In this document: in pieces, positions 1 to 8,412 of the stretch
How the letters are laid out: every line of letters starts with the position of its first letter
Numbering within the stretch: the stretch's first letter is position 1
Source: Methanolinea sp.
Lineage (GTDB): Archaea; Halobacteriota; Methanomicrobia; Methanomicrobiales; Methanospirillaceae
Assembly (NCBI GenBank): GCA_018263335.1
Contig: JADFCY010000011.1
Span: 1 to 59,340 of the forward strand
Reading direction: 5' to 3'
DNA: 59,340 bases
Notes under the pieces: generated by a model
The model's input: only the letters and a program-made list of their open reading frames with translations
What the model was told of the DNA's origin: nothing
Databases searched by the model: none
Translations under genes and position numbers: made by a program

Positions 1-101
1 CACACGGCGAAGAAATGGGAACCGATAAATGAATAATCCACCCAGCTGCTAAAAATAATCAGGTGCAGCGACAACCACTCATTCCGGGAGAGGGACTGTC
101 C

Positions 102-2693
102 ATGGAACCGCACGCTGCCAGGAGCATGGAAGAGTCCGGGGAGATCGAATTCCATACCCGCACTCCTGATGAAGCATATGCGGTATTGCAGACTTCCGGA
201 GAAGGACTGGCACCGGACCAGGTACTTCAGCGGAGGGAACAATACGGCCCAAACGACATCTCCCGGGCCCGCAGGCGGCCGGTAATTCTCAGATTCCTGG
301 AGCACTTCAAAAACATTCTCGTACTCATCCTGCTCTTTGCGGCGATCATCTCGTTTTTTGTGGGAGACTTTGAATCGGCTGCCATCATCATCGTCATTGT
401 CATTGCTAGTGTGACCCTGAATTTTTACCAGGAGACAAAGGCCGGGAACGCGGCGGAACTGCTCAGGCAGAAGATCATCAGCCACGCGACCGTGGTCCGG
501 GAGGGCCGGCAGCAGGACGTCCCGATCACGGACCTCGTCCCGGGGGACATCATCCTCCTTTTTGCAGGCGATATCGTACCTGCAGATGCACTGCTCATCG
601 CAGAGCGGGACCTCTACGTCAACCAGTCGGCCCTGACCGGGGAGCCCTACCCCGTTGAAAAGAACGCAGTACTGTCATCGCCGGGCACACCGCTGACCGA
701 TGCGGCGAACTACGTGTTTCTCGGGACCTCGGTGGTCAGCGGGACCGCCACGGCCGTTGTTACCAGGACGGGAATGGAGACCGAGTTCGGCAGGGTTGCC
801 CAGACCCTGGTGGACCGGCCGGAAGAGACGGAGTTCGAACGGGGGCTGGCCCAGTTCAGCTTCCTGATGTCCCGGTTCATCTTTGCCCTGGTCATCTTCG
901 TGTTCTTCGTCAACGCGCTCTTCCGCCATGGGGTGCTGGAATCGCTGCTGTTTGCCGTCGCCCTTGCGGTGGGAATGACCCCCGAGCTCCTGCCGATGAT
1001 CCTCTCGCTCAACCTCTCGAAGGGGGCGGTCGCCATGTCGGAGAAGGGGGCGATCGTCAAGCACCCGGAATCCATCCAGAACTTCGGGAGCATGGACGTC
1101 CTCTGCACCGACAAGACCGGGACTCTCACCGAGAACCGCATCTCGCTCATCGAATACCTTGACCCCGAGGGAAAACCCAGCGACAAGGTCCTGTTCTATG
1201 CGTTCCTGAACAGTTACTTCCATTCCGGCATCCAAAACCCTCTCGACGAGGCAGTCATCGCCCACCACCCGCAGGAGCCCGGGGAGTTCCGGAAGATCGA
1301 TGAGATCCCCTTTGATTTCGTCAGGCGCCGCCTCTCCATTGCCGTCTGCCGGGGACCCGAGCGCCTCCTGATCTCCAAAGGGGCTCCGGAAGAGATCCTC
1401 CGCATCTGTTCGCGTATCGAGCGCGATGGCGTAAGAACTGCCATCACCGACCAGGACCGGGAGAAGGTCTCCCTGCTGTACCGGCAGAAGAGCACAGACG
1501 GGTTCAGGACGCTCGCCGTCTGTTACCGGGACCTTGGACCCGACCAGCTCCTCTTCAGCGTGGACGACGAACGGGACATGACCCTCATCGGCCTCGTCAC
1601 CTTCATCGATCCGCCGAAAGAGACCGCCCGGGAATCGATACGGCAGCTGGCGGAGTCCGGGATCGCGTTGAAGATCCTGACTGGGGACAACGAGCTCGTG
1701 ACCCAGAAAATCTCCTCCCTGATCGGCCTCGATGTGAAAGGGGTGCTCACCGGGGCAGAGATCGAGAAGATGGACCGCCAGACCCTCTCGCGGGTGGTGG
1801 AGGACGTCCCCCTTTTCTGCCGCATGACCCCGGTCCAGAAGAACCGTGTCATCGTTGCCCTCCGCCAGAACGGTCACGTGGTGGGATTCATGGGGGACGG
1901 CATCAACGATGCCCCTTCGCTCCGGGAAGCGGATGTCGGCATCTCGGTCCAGGGTGCTGTCGATATTGCCCGCGAGTCATCCGATATCATCCTCATCGAG
2001 CAGGACCTCCGGGTCCTGCATGACGGGGTGATCGAAGGGAGGAGGACCTTCGGAAACACGATGAAGTACCTCCTGATGGGCTCAAGCTCCAACTTCGGGA
2101 ATATGTTCAGCGTGGCAGGCGCCTCCCTGTTCCTCCCCTTCCTGCCCATGCTGCCGATCCAGATCCTGCTCAACAACCTCCTCTACGATCTCTCCGAGTC
2201 CACCATCCCGACCGACAATGTGGACAGGTCCTACGTGGATTCCCCCAAGAGATGGGACATGGACTTCATCAAGAAATTCATCCTGATCTTCGGCCCGATC
2301 AGCTCACTCTTCGATTTCCTCACCTTCTTCATCCTGCTGTTCATCTTCTCCGCCCAGGCCGCCCTATTCCAGACCGCATGGTTCATCGAATCGATCTGCA
2401 CCCAGACCCTGGTCATTTTCGTAATCCGTACCAAAGTTATTCCCTTTTACCGGAGTAAACCAAGCCGGTTCCTGATGGCGAGTACGTTCCTGGTCGTGTT
2501 CGTAGCCTGTATCCTCCCGTTTACGTCCCTCGGCAGTATCTTCGGGTTTGTCCACCCCCCGCTCTCGTTCTATGCGGTTCTTGCGGGCCTCGTGGCAGGT
2601 TACCTGGTCCTGGTAGAGGTCGCGAAGAGATGGTTCTACCACAGGTATTCAGCCCTGGTGGAGCGGAGAGCCGGGACACTTCGTTCAGGATAA
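102..2693 (+). CDS. mgtA: Magnesium-translocating P-type ATPase (MgtA type)
   Basis: ATP-driven Mg2+ (possibly Ni2+) import across the cell membrane. The protein has an N-terminal cation-ATPase domain, the actuator loop, and the phosphorylation motif DKTGTLTEN near residue 337. The P-domain hinge reads GDGINDAP, and the stretch following it (PSLREADVGISVQGAVDIARE) is characteristic of the IIIB/MgtA subfamily. The NNLLYDLSESTIPTDNVD region and about ten membrane segments also fit MgtA. The length of 863 residues is normal for the family. I chose the ATG at 102 because a GGGAGAGGG ribosome site lies 7 nt before it; a GTG at 63 in the same frame has no such site. It stands alone, and no magnesium regulator is visible nearby. 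The family assignment is firm; the exact ion is inferred from the family. Confidence 0.95.
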   Translation: MEPHAARSMEESGEIEFHTRTPDEAYAVLQTSGEGLAPDQVLQRREQYGPNDISRARRRPVILRFLEHFKNILVLILLFAAIISFFVGDFESAAIIIVIVIASVTLNFYQETKAGNAAELLRQKIISHATVVREGRQQDVPITDLVPGDIILLFAGDIVPADALLIAERDLYVNQSALTGEPYPVEKNAVLSSPGTPLTDAANYVFLGTSVVSGTATAVVTRTGMETEFGRVAQTLVDRPEETEFERGLAQFSFLMSRFIFALVIFVFFVNALFRHGVLESLLFAVALAVGMTPELLPMILSLNLSKGAVAMSEKGAIVKHPESIQNFGSMDVLCTDKTGTLTENRISLIEYLDPEGKPSDKVLFYAFLNSYFHSGIQNPLDEAVIAHHPQEPGEFRKIDEIPFDFVRRRLSIAVCRGPERLLISKGAPEEILRICSRIERDGVRTAITDQDREKVSLLYRQKSTDGFRTLAVCYRDLGPDQLLFSVDDERDMTLIGLVTFIDPPKETARESIRQLAESGIALKILTGDNELVTQKISSLIGLDVKGVLTGAEIEKMDRQTLSRVVEDVPLFCRMTPVQKNRVIVALRQNGHVVGFMGDGINDAPSLREADVGISVQGAVDIARESSDIILIEQDLRVLHDGVIEGRRTFGNTMKYLLMGSSSNFGNMFSVAGASLFLPFLPMLPIQILLNNLLYDLSESTIPTDNVDRSYVDSPKRWDMDFIKKFILIFGPISSLFDFLTFFILLFIFSAQAALFQTAWFIESICTQTLVIFVIRTKVIPFYRSKPSRFLMASTFLVVFVACILPFTSLGSIFGFVHPPLSFYAVLAGLVAGYLVLVEVAKRWFYHRYSALVERRAGTLRSG

Positions 2694-2833
2694 GTTCAGG
2701 AAAGGTTCGGGCCGTTGACTCATGACAGGCCGGCGCCTGGAGCAGCCGTATTCCTATTCTGAATCATTCCAGTCGGCCTTGAGCTCATGTTCGTACACGA
2801 GAATGCCGATGGAGATCCAGATCAATCCAAAGA

Positions 2834-3112
2834 TCATCCGGCCTGGAACACTTCGGCCGGGTGATCGCCCAGGGATTCACTACTGCCCTCATTGTTTCCG
2901 ATCCGTCCTGCAATGCCATGGCAGTTGCAAAAGATCTCTCACGGCTTGCATACCCGTGCGGGATCCCAGAGAGCATCCCTGTGATGAACCGAACACCCCA
3001 GGCAGCAGGAAGAAATTACAGAAAGGATCTGAAAGATGTGCATTTTACAAAGGTTCTTCACATTCCTGACGACCCCTGCATCCTTGAGCATGAGCCCTCT
3101 GTTTTACGGTGA
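2834..3112 (+). pseudogene. Remnant of a CooC/MinD-like nucleotide-binding ATPase (C-terminal part)
   Basis: Reading from 2834 gives SSGLEHFGRVIAQG, then TTALIVSDPSCNAMAVAKDLSRLA and IPESIPVMNRT. This matches the C-terminal half of CooC-type ATPases: EHFGRG, then a strand with a 'VSDPS' turn, then the 'V.NR/K' base-recognition strand. The N-terminal Walker A (deviant P-loop) half is absent upstream, where the preceding 140 nt in this frame give no related sequence. A GTG at 2861 could start an 83-residue product, but without the P-loop it should not bind ATP. I read it as a decayed fragment of a maturation ATPase of the CO dehydrogenase/nickel type. The match is made by eye. Confidence 0.5.
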
Positions 3113-3298
3113 TTAGGGAAGGGCCCCCGGGGGTAGGGGCAGTCAGGGAAATACTACGGACAATTCTTTCCTAATCCGTGCAAGACAAGGATAGTGGCCG
3201 CAACGGCCCGAGCGAGCGCCGGTTACCGAAGTGCATTAGCACGAGATCGAGCACCGCGAGTCACTGGGCGTCAGAGGATGTATGAGACACAGCGACGA

Positions 3299-3319
3299 GC
3301 ACGATGCGAAGCATGGTGC
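3299..3319 (+). other. Hairpin in purine-rich non-coding region
   Basis: The sequence GCACGATGC-GAA-GCATGGTGC folds into a nine-position stem with one G-G mismatch closed by a GAA triloop. It sits inside the purine-rich stretch at 3190-3520. Whether it is transcribed is unknown. Confidence 0.35.
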
Positions 3320-3619
3320 GAGGAGCGTGTGGGAGCAGCTGCCGGTGGAGGAGTGAAACGACGAAAACGGGAGCGTCATCATACACAGTCAACGAAGAAG
3401 AACAGGCTCATGGTGTGAGCGGAATGGAGCGGAGTGAGCACCGACCGGAGCGGAACGAAGTAAAATGGAGACGAGCACGATGGGACGTCATATCCCATGA
3501 AAATCCGAGAATGGAGAGCTTTGGAAAAGAGGCATAATCCCTCCTTGAGTGGATGGGAAAAATACCCTCATCTCATGATTATCAATTTTTTTCTTTTATG
3601 CGTCTGCATTAATGCTCTT

Positions 3620-4882
3620 TCAATGTATTAAAGCAGTATCCAAGAGCCATTTCCAGAGAGGCATGATTCGAACAACTCCTTTCATGCCAAACCACTCAAT
3701 TTGCTCTTCTCCTTCCTCTTCTCTGGTAAGGAGAAGAAGTCTGTCACATTTCAGATCGCGTCCTGCCTTCACCAGGGCTTTCATCTCTCGCTGCCGTGTA
3801 GCAGGGCTCTGTGCATCGACACATACCTGAATAAGTTCCGACACCTGCCGCTCACGTTGGATTACAAAATCGACTTCTTCCGCTTGAGAATTTTTCCAGT
3901 AAAATACCCTCAGATTATCCTGAAATTCCAGATACTTTAATGCGATTGCAACAAGATTCTCGTAAAGCTTCCCCTTATCACCAGATACTCTGAATCCCTT
4001 TGCAGTGATGAAACCGTTGTCAATACAATAGATTTTCTTGTGTGATGACAACTGCTCTTTTACCTTGAAAGAGAAACGTGGTACAGAAAAAAACAGGAAC
4101 GCTTCTTCAAGATAATGAAGATATTTTTTTACCGTCAGATCGCTTTTACAACCGGTTACTTTGGTTAATCGATGAACAGAATATTCTGACGCACTGTTCG
4201 AACAGAGGTAGGTCGCAAGATCCCCAAGCCCCTGTGGTGCTCTAACTTTGTATCTCCTGATAATATCCTTGAATATAATTGCATCAAAAAGTCTTGAAAG
4301 ATATTCTTTCCGGTTGATGTTCGTTACCAATGGCTCGGGATAACCACCGGTTTCCGAATAAAGATCCAGGTGTTCCCGATATTCGCTCTCGGTAAGTTCC
4401 TCTCCTATAAACCGGATATACTCTCGATAAGAAAACGGCAATATTGTTGTTAATGTGTGTCGGCCAGTAAGATGCGTTGCAAGATCTTTACTGAGCAGGT
4501 GGGCGTTGCTCCCGGTAATATAGAGATTGTACCCCTGCCTGGATAATCGATTAACAAATAGTTCCCATTCGGGGAGGTTCTGCACCTCATCAAGAAGCAG
4601 GGTGGATACGGTGCCATATACTGATTCAATCGCCGGGCTGATTTCTGATATTGTTTGACTACCTGTCAGCTGTTCATCATCGAAGTTTACATAGCCAAAT
4701 GGCTCTTTGTCAATCAGCCAATGGATGGTAAAAAATGATTTGCCTGCCCGTCTTGGACCTATAATCACCTTAATAAGTCTATTTTCTTCTCCGGGTAAAT
4801 TCGCGTCCCGTGAGACATACTTTTCCTTTTTCCGAAGCTCGAGCTCCCTTTTCTGCAATAGGATGGCATCACGAAGTGTCAT
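3620..4882 (-). CDS. AAA family ATPase with DUF4143 domain
   Basis: A 420-residue member of the AAA_14/DUF4143 family common in archaea and often scattered as accessory genes. Walker A is GPRRAGKS at residues 42-49, Walker B is LLLDEVQNL, and a sensor-like ITGSNAHLL follows. The C-terminal DUF4143 part contains FYWKNSQAEEVDFVI, a motif resembling the core of PD-(D/E)XK nucleases. The precise role is unknown. I chose the ATG at 4882 rather than the upstream one at 4924 because a TATA-like ATATATTAT sits 22-32 nt before it, which would make the transcript essentially leaderless. The longer start would place the promoter inside the coding region. A perfect inverted repeat lies just upstream. Confidence 0.85.
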   Translation of the reverse strand: MTLRDAILLQKRELELRKKEKYVSRDANLPGEENRLIKVIIGPRRAGKSFFTIHWLIDKEPFGYVNFDDEQLTGSQTISEISPAIESVYGTVSTLLLDEVQNLPEWELFVNRLSRQGYNLYITGSNAHLLSKDLATHLTGRHTLTTILPFSYREYIRFIGEELTESEYREHLDLYSETGGYPEPLVTNINRKEYLSRLFDAIIFKDIIRRYKVRAPQGLGDLATYLCSNSASEYSVHRLTKVTGCKSDLTVKKYLHYLEEAFLFFSVPRFSFKVKEQLSSHKKIYCIDNGFITAKGFRVSGDKGKLYENLVAIALKYLEFQDNLRVFYWKNSQAEEVDFVIQRERQVSELIQVCVDAQSPATRQREMKALVKAGRDLKCDRLLLLTREEEGEEQIEWFGMKGVVRIMPLWKWLLDTALIH

Positions 4883-4902
4883 AATTCTCAATGAGTTATT
4901 GT

Positions 4903-4914
4903 AGTATAATATAT
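4903..4914 (-). promoter_or_regulatory. TATA-like promoter of the DUF4143 ATPase gene
   Basis: Read on the minus strand this AT island gives AATATATTATAC, centred about 27 nt before the chosen ATG at 4882. That is the usual distance from an archaeal TATA box to the transcription start, implying a leaderless or nearly leaderless mRNA. It is flanked on the upstream side by the inverted repeat at 4915-4950. Confidence 0.5.
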
Positions 4915-4950
4915 TGTAATACAAAAAAATAGATAAAATTTTGTATTACA
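4915..4950. promoter_or_regulatory. Perfect 12-bp inverted repeat, candidate operator
   Basis: TGTAATACAAAA at 4915-4926 is repeated as its exact reverse complement TTTTGTATTACA at 4939-4950, with a 12-nt spacer. The repeat lies directly upstream of the TATA-like box of the DUF4143 ATPase gene. Twelve-base perfect arms separated by about one helical turn are what a dimeric regulator would need. No dedicated regulator gene is adjacent. Confidence 0.5.
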
Positions 4951-5004
4951 CTGAAAGAGTGCAAATTATATCTTAGGAACATATCGGTAAGTCATCAAAT
5001 AGAA

Positions 5005-5089
5005 TGCGAGGGATGGGATTCGAACCCACGAACACCTTCGTGACCGGATCTTAAGTCCGGCTCTTTTGGCCTGGCTTAGATACCCTCGC
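5005..5089 (-). tRNA. tRNA-Leu (anticodon UAA)
   Basis: On the minus strand the 5' end GCGAGGG (5089 downwards) pairs over seven bases with CCCTCGC at the 3' end, followed by discriminator A at 5005. The anticodon loop reads CTTAAGA inside a GGA...TCC stem, giving anticodon UAA for leucine. The long variable arm (GGTCACGAAGGTGTTCGT region) is typical of class II tRNA-Leu, and the T-arm carries the invariant GGTTCGAATCC core. No CCA is encoded after the discriminator and no intron is evident. Confidence 0.95.
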
Positions 5090-5366
5090 GCAGGAAAAGG
5101 TCCTATACAATGTATTCACGTGCAGGGATAAGATAGTCGATCACAATTGTGCGAAGGAATGGATGAAATCCAGGGGGGGATCCGGTGTCATCAATTTTTC
5201 AGGTCCGGGGGAAAGATTTCGCGTGAAATGTGAAGTCCGGCTCTTTTTCCCCTGTGCCCGGTTCCTTTCCGGCGGCGGGAACCTGCGGGCATCATGACCT
5301 GCCAGGACTGCGGGGAAGATTCCAGGGCAGCAGGTTGATTACCAAAAGACCCCTCACTTACCCGGT

Positions 5367-5936
5367 ATGGAACATATCAGTGCGGGAAAGAACGTCTTTG
5401 TCTACCCGATGCCGGTTGCGCTCCTTGGGTCTGTGGTGAATGGGAAGCCCAATTTCATGGCGCTCGGGTGGTTCTCCCGGGTCAACGCGAATCCCCCGCT
5501 GATCGGGTGCGGGGTAGGCAAGCACCATCATACGACGTTCGGGATCAGGGAGAGCCAGACTTTCAGCATCAACGTCCCGGATGCGTCGATGATCAGGGAG
5601 GTGGATTACTGCGGGCTTGTGTCGGGAAGGGACGTCGACAAGTCGGCGCTCTTCTCGGTCTTCTACGGGGAGACCGGGACCGCCCCGATGATCCGTGAAT
5701 GCCCCCTCTGCCTCGAATGCCGGCTGGTCGGTTCCATGGAGAATCCGACAAACGAATTCTTCGTGGGGGAGATCGTCGCGTCCTGGACACGCGAGCAGTT
5801 CATGACGGAAGGGAAACCGGATATCAAAAAGATCAATCCCCTCCTCCTGACCATGCCAGACAACCGGTACTGGACCGTCGGCGAAGAGGTCGGAGCGGCA
5901 TGGAGTGCGGGAAGAGACCTGGCCAGGGAGAAATAG
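5367..5936 (+). CDS. Flavin reductase-like (flavoredoxin family) protein
   Basis: A 189-residue FMN-binding split-barrel protein. The N-terminal part (VYPMPVALLGSVVNGKPNFMALGWFSRVNANPPLIGCGV) is the flavin-binding strand set of the flavin reductase/flavoredoxin family. The following HHTTFGIRESQTFSINVPDASM matches the conserved 'F.VN.P' region. Members bind FMN and pass electrons between ferredoxin or NAD(P)H and other partners in the cytoplasm of anaerobes. Substrate and partner cannot be read from the sequence. It is a single gene; the nearest downstream gene starts about 300 nt later. Confidence 0.85.
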   Translation: MEHISAGKNVFVYPMPVALLGSVVNGKPNFMALGWFSRVNANPPLIGCGVGKHHHTTFGIRESQTFSINVPDASMIREVDYCGLVSGRDVDKSALFSVFYGETGTAPMIRECPLCLECRLVGSMENPTNEFFVGEIVASWTREQFMTEGKPDIKKINPLLLTMPDNRYWTVGEEVGAAWSAGRDLAREK

Positions 5937-6232
5937 AGGCATTGGGTCCGCCCCCCCCCACGCATGTTGTGCGTTCCGGGATGCGCCAGGGTCCCGGTGA
6001 CCGGGGACCCCGGGGGACCCGGGGTCTCTCATAGGACCGTTCCCCCTGTCTCGTTCGCGCTCGCGGCAATCGGGGTGGCAGGGCCCCTCACGCGGGGGGA
6101 ATGGCGCGCCCGAAGTGCAGTGGGAGACCACGTGATAGTCCCGGTGTGCCGATCGTGCCGGCACCGATGTATCTTTTCATATGCCTTGACGTCAATTATA
6201 TCCAGCAAAACGGGACACTACAGGAGTTCCTC

Positions 6233-6601
6233 ATGAGCTGGCAGGATATCGCACTCACGTTCTTCATATTCCTTGCGGGGGTGCTGCTCATCCCGCAACT
6301 GCGGGACACGATGAACCATGGCGCCGTCGTCAATTTCTTCACCGCGAGCCTGACCAGCGTGCTGCTGTTCTGCATCAGCGGGATCTTTGCGTCGCTTGGC
6401 CTCTGGATATCCGTCATCGCCCAGTCGTTTGTCGGGGTCATCTGGCTGTTCCTTGCGTTCTTCTCCCTCCGAAACGTCCGGGACTCCCAGTTCCCCGACC
6501 AGTCCCTCTTCTTTGTGGCAAGGGACTTCTTCGGGGTCTGGGTGCTTGGCTCGGCGTTCATGGTCTCAAACTGCGCCCGGAGACTTTTCCGGAGGGACTG
6601 A
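6233..6601 (+). CDS. Small integral membrane protein, function unknown
   Basis: A 122-residue hydrophobic protein with about three membrane segments: IALTFFIFLAGVLLI near the N-terminus, a middle VLLFCISGIFASLGLWISVIAQSFV, and VIWLFLAFFSL. I chose the ATG at 6233 because it follows a CAGGAG ribosome site by 6 nt and the upstream extension has no protein-like character. I do not recognise a family. It is followed 120 nt later by the QueG-like gene on the same strand, but the spacing does not argue strongly for an operon. Confidence 0.65.
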   Translation: MSWQDIALTFFIFLAGVLLIPQLRDTMNHGAVVNFFTASLTSVLLFCISGIFASLGLWISVIAQSFVGVIWLFLAFFSLRNVRDSQFPDQSLFFVARDFFGVWVLGSAFMVSNCARRLFRRD

Positions 6602-6721
6602 GCGCAGGAGCCGGGGCGATGCAGGCTCCCGGCAGAGGCGGGCGGTTCCCCACCGTCCCCGGATGCAGGGGCCCCCTTCACAACATCCTAATACTGCCTG
6701 CACTCCACCCTCTCTTCACAC

Positions 6722-7408
6722 ATGAGCAGGTACTCGCTGACCGGAAACCTGAGGCATGCCGCGTTCCAGCACGGCGCAGACCTCTTCGGGGTGGCGGACG
6801 CATCGTGCTTCCTCTCCCCCGATTACCAGGGGAACCGCCCGCAGGAGATCATGCCGGGCGGCACCTCCGTCGTCGTGCTCGGCGTCTCGGTCCCCCGCGG
6901 GGCCTTCTCAACGCTCCCGAAGGGGAGAGGGGAGTACACGAACACCCTGATGGCCGGGACCGCGACGCTCCGGGTGATCGCTTTCTTCCTCGCACGGCAG
7001 ATCGAGCGCGAGGGATACCTTGCGACCATCGTCCCCACAGAGGGGAGCGAGTACGGGTACTGGTACGCGGACCGCGCCACCCTGAAGGCAGACCTCTCCC
7101 TCAAGTATGCCGCATACCACGCCGGGCTCGGCTCGTTTGGAAGAAACCACCTCCTGGTCCACCCGGACTACGGCGCCAGGGTCCGGATGACCGGCATCCT
7201 CACCGATGCGCCGCTCGAGGCAGGAGACCCGGGACCTGCCCCCTTCCTCCACCCGGCGTGCGAGAGTTGCGGAAAATGCGCGGATATCTGCCCTGCAAAG
7301 GCGCTCTCCCGGGACGGCACCCTCGACCGCGAGCGGTGCGCCGACTACATGTTCCGGGAACTCGGGGGCCTCCGGTGCGGGATGTGCATCAGGGTCTGCC
7401 CGCTCTGA
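6722..7408 (+). CDS. Epoxyqueuosine reductase (QueG)-like 4Fe-4S double-cluster protein
   Basis: A 228-residue protein with an N-terminal corrinoid-reductase-like domain resembling the QueG/reductive dehalogenase family (SVVVLGVSVP, then KYAAYHAGLGSFGRNHLLVHPDYGARVRM). A C-terminal ferredoxin-type domain follows. Cluster one is CESCGKCADIC with cysteines 180, 183, 186 and 190; cluster two uses C206, C219, C222 and C226, ending in a PL terminus. Bacterial QueG is longer and carries C-terminal repeats, and archaea generally make archaeosine rather than queuosine. The substrate is therefore probably something else. The fold assignment is good; the reaction is unknown. Confidence 0.8.
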   Translation: MSRYSLTGNLRHAAFQHGADLFGVADASCFLSPDYQGNRPQEIMPGGTSVVVLGVSVPRGAFSTLPKGRGEYTNTLMAGTATLRVIAFFLARQIEREGYLATIVPTEGSEYGYWYADRATLKADLSLKYAAYHAGLGSFGRNHLLVHPDYGARVRMTGILTDAPLEAGDPGPAPFLHPACESCGKCADICPAKALSRDGTLDRERCADYMFRELGGLRCGMCIRVCPL

Positions 7409-7432
7409 GAAGAGAGTTCACATTTTTCCCAC

Positions 7433-8026
7433 TCAGTGCTCGACGAGCTCTGCATCAATATAGCGGGGCTGCGCTCTCCTCTCCCTCCACCACCTGACCA
7501 GTGAGCCCGCAAGGGATACCACGCCTGCTGCCATGAGAAAGATGCCGACGAGGCGGACGACGAGTGACGCGGTAAAGGCAGCGTGGAAGAGGAAGAGGAG
7601 CCCGAGGACTGCGAGGAGGATGCCGCCGCCTGCCGAGAGCACCCGCCCGGCAACGGAGGCCCGCTGGAACACTGCGGTCCCGGCCATGCCAAGGCCGCCG
7701 ACGATGAGGAGGGCCGCTGCAATCACCGCCACAAAGCCGCCGAAAAGGCCAGGGTTAAGGAATGCCAGCACGCCGATCGCAAGCACAAGGACCCCGAGCA
7801 CGAGCAGGAGAGGGACCAGTGGACCGCCGCCCCGCGAGAAGAACGCGGCGCCTGCAAAGAAGAGGACCGCCACCACCACGGCGACGATCCCAAGGGAATA
7901 GACAAGGAGCCTGATCATGAGCGCAGGCTCAAGGAAGAGGAGCGCCCCGAAAAAGACCCCGAGCACCCCCATGGCAAAGAGATACGCCCACGAACGGTGA
8001 GCAGCCCCCATCCACACATCCACCAT
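7433..8026 (-). CDS. HdeD-like (DUF308) membrane protein
   Basis: A 197-residue protein made of about six membrane helices arranged as repeated hairpins, e.g. YLFAMGVLGVFFGALLFLEP, VLVLAIGVLAFLNPGLFGGF and LLAVLGLLFLF. The phrases 'G....GAllfleP' and 'AIGVLAFLNPG' recur in the HdeD/DUF308 family, linked to acid resistance in enterobacteria and of unknown role in archaea. The tail RRAQPRYIDAELVEH is soluble. The ATG at 8026 is used; an internal ATG at 8011 is possible. It converges with the QueG-like gene 24 nt away. Confidence 0.8.
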   Translation of the reverse strand: MVDVWMGAAHRSWAYLFAMGVLGVFFGALLFLEPALMIRLLVYSLGIVAVVVAVLFFAGAAFFSRGGGPLVPLLLVLGVLVLAIGVLAFLNPGLFGGFVAVIAAALLIVGGLGMAGTAVFQRASVAGRVLSAGGGILLAVLGLLFLFHAAFTASLVVRLVGIFLMAAGVVSLAGSLVRWWRERRAQPRYIDAELVEH

Positions 8027-8412
8027 CGGAGAAATGTATGCGTTCCACGCTCAAAAATGTGCGAGTCGTATCCGGCGAAGGGGGAGAGCCCCCGGGCCGG
8101 GGGTATCCTGCCTGGACACGGGGAAGGGTTCCTCCACCGCAGGGATGGGTGCGACCGGCTGGCACTCGTGCAGCCGGGGTTTTGGCCCCCTGGCCCGGTC
8201 CCGGGGTAAAAAAGCGGCGGGCCGTTGAATCACCACCGGTTTTTGCCTCGCCCTCCCCCGCACCGCCACCATCTTTCCCCCGGCAGGCTTCATGTATCCT
8301 GGTTCCGGAAGAGGAGCGCCCGTATATCCGGCCCGCTGCAGCATGCCGCGTGCGACAAACCCTTATCGTCTTTTGCAGTGCACCCTCTCCCAGGTATGGA
8401 GGCGGTCTGCCC
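8027..8412. other. Divergent intergenic region between HdeD-like and RMD1-like genes
   Basis: This spacer of 386 nt separates two divergent genes. A plus-strand open frame runs through most of it in phase with the downstream gene, but it lacks protein character (Pro/Arg/Gly-rich) and a ribosome site. GC-rich runs such as GCCCCCGGGCC near 8090 are present. I see no RNA gene. Confidence 0.5.

Larger units (their letters stand above)
2694..3619. other. Gene-poor stretch with a gene remnant and purine-rich DNA
   Basis: No intact gene is supported between the P-type ATPase and the AAA ATPase. The first part holds a decayed CooC/MinD-like fragment, listed separately. From about 3190 to 3520 the plus strand is strongly purine-rich with recurring GAGC/ACGAG words. 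A T-run at 3587-3597 lies near the end. Short frames here look like chance. Confidence 0.6.

Noticed and set aside
675-1877. 400-residue open frame on the minus strand
   Set aside because: It lies wholly inside the P-type ATPase gene on the other strand and is rich in Asp/Glu/Arg/Pro/Gly, as expected for an antisense frame in GC-rich DNA.
3194-3537. Short open frames in the purine-rich stretch
   Set aside because: Arg/Glu-rich repeats caused by purine bias; overlapping frames are equally open, so coding is unlikely.
8038-8412. N-terminal extension of the RMD1-like protein
   Set aside because: It has no ribosome site and low-complexity sequence, and the ATG at 8413 has a proper site.
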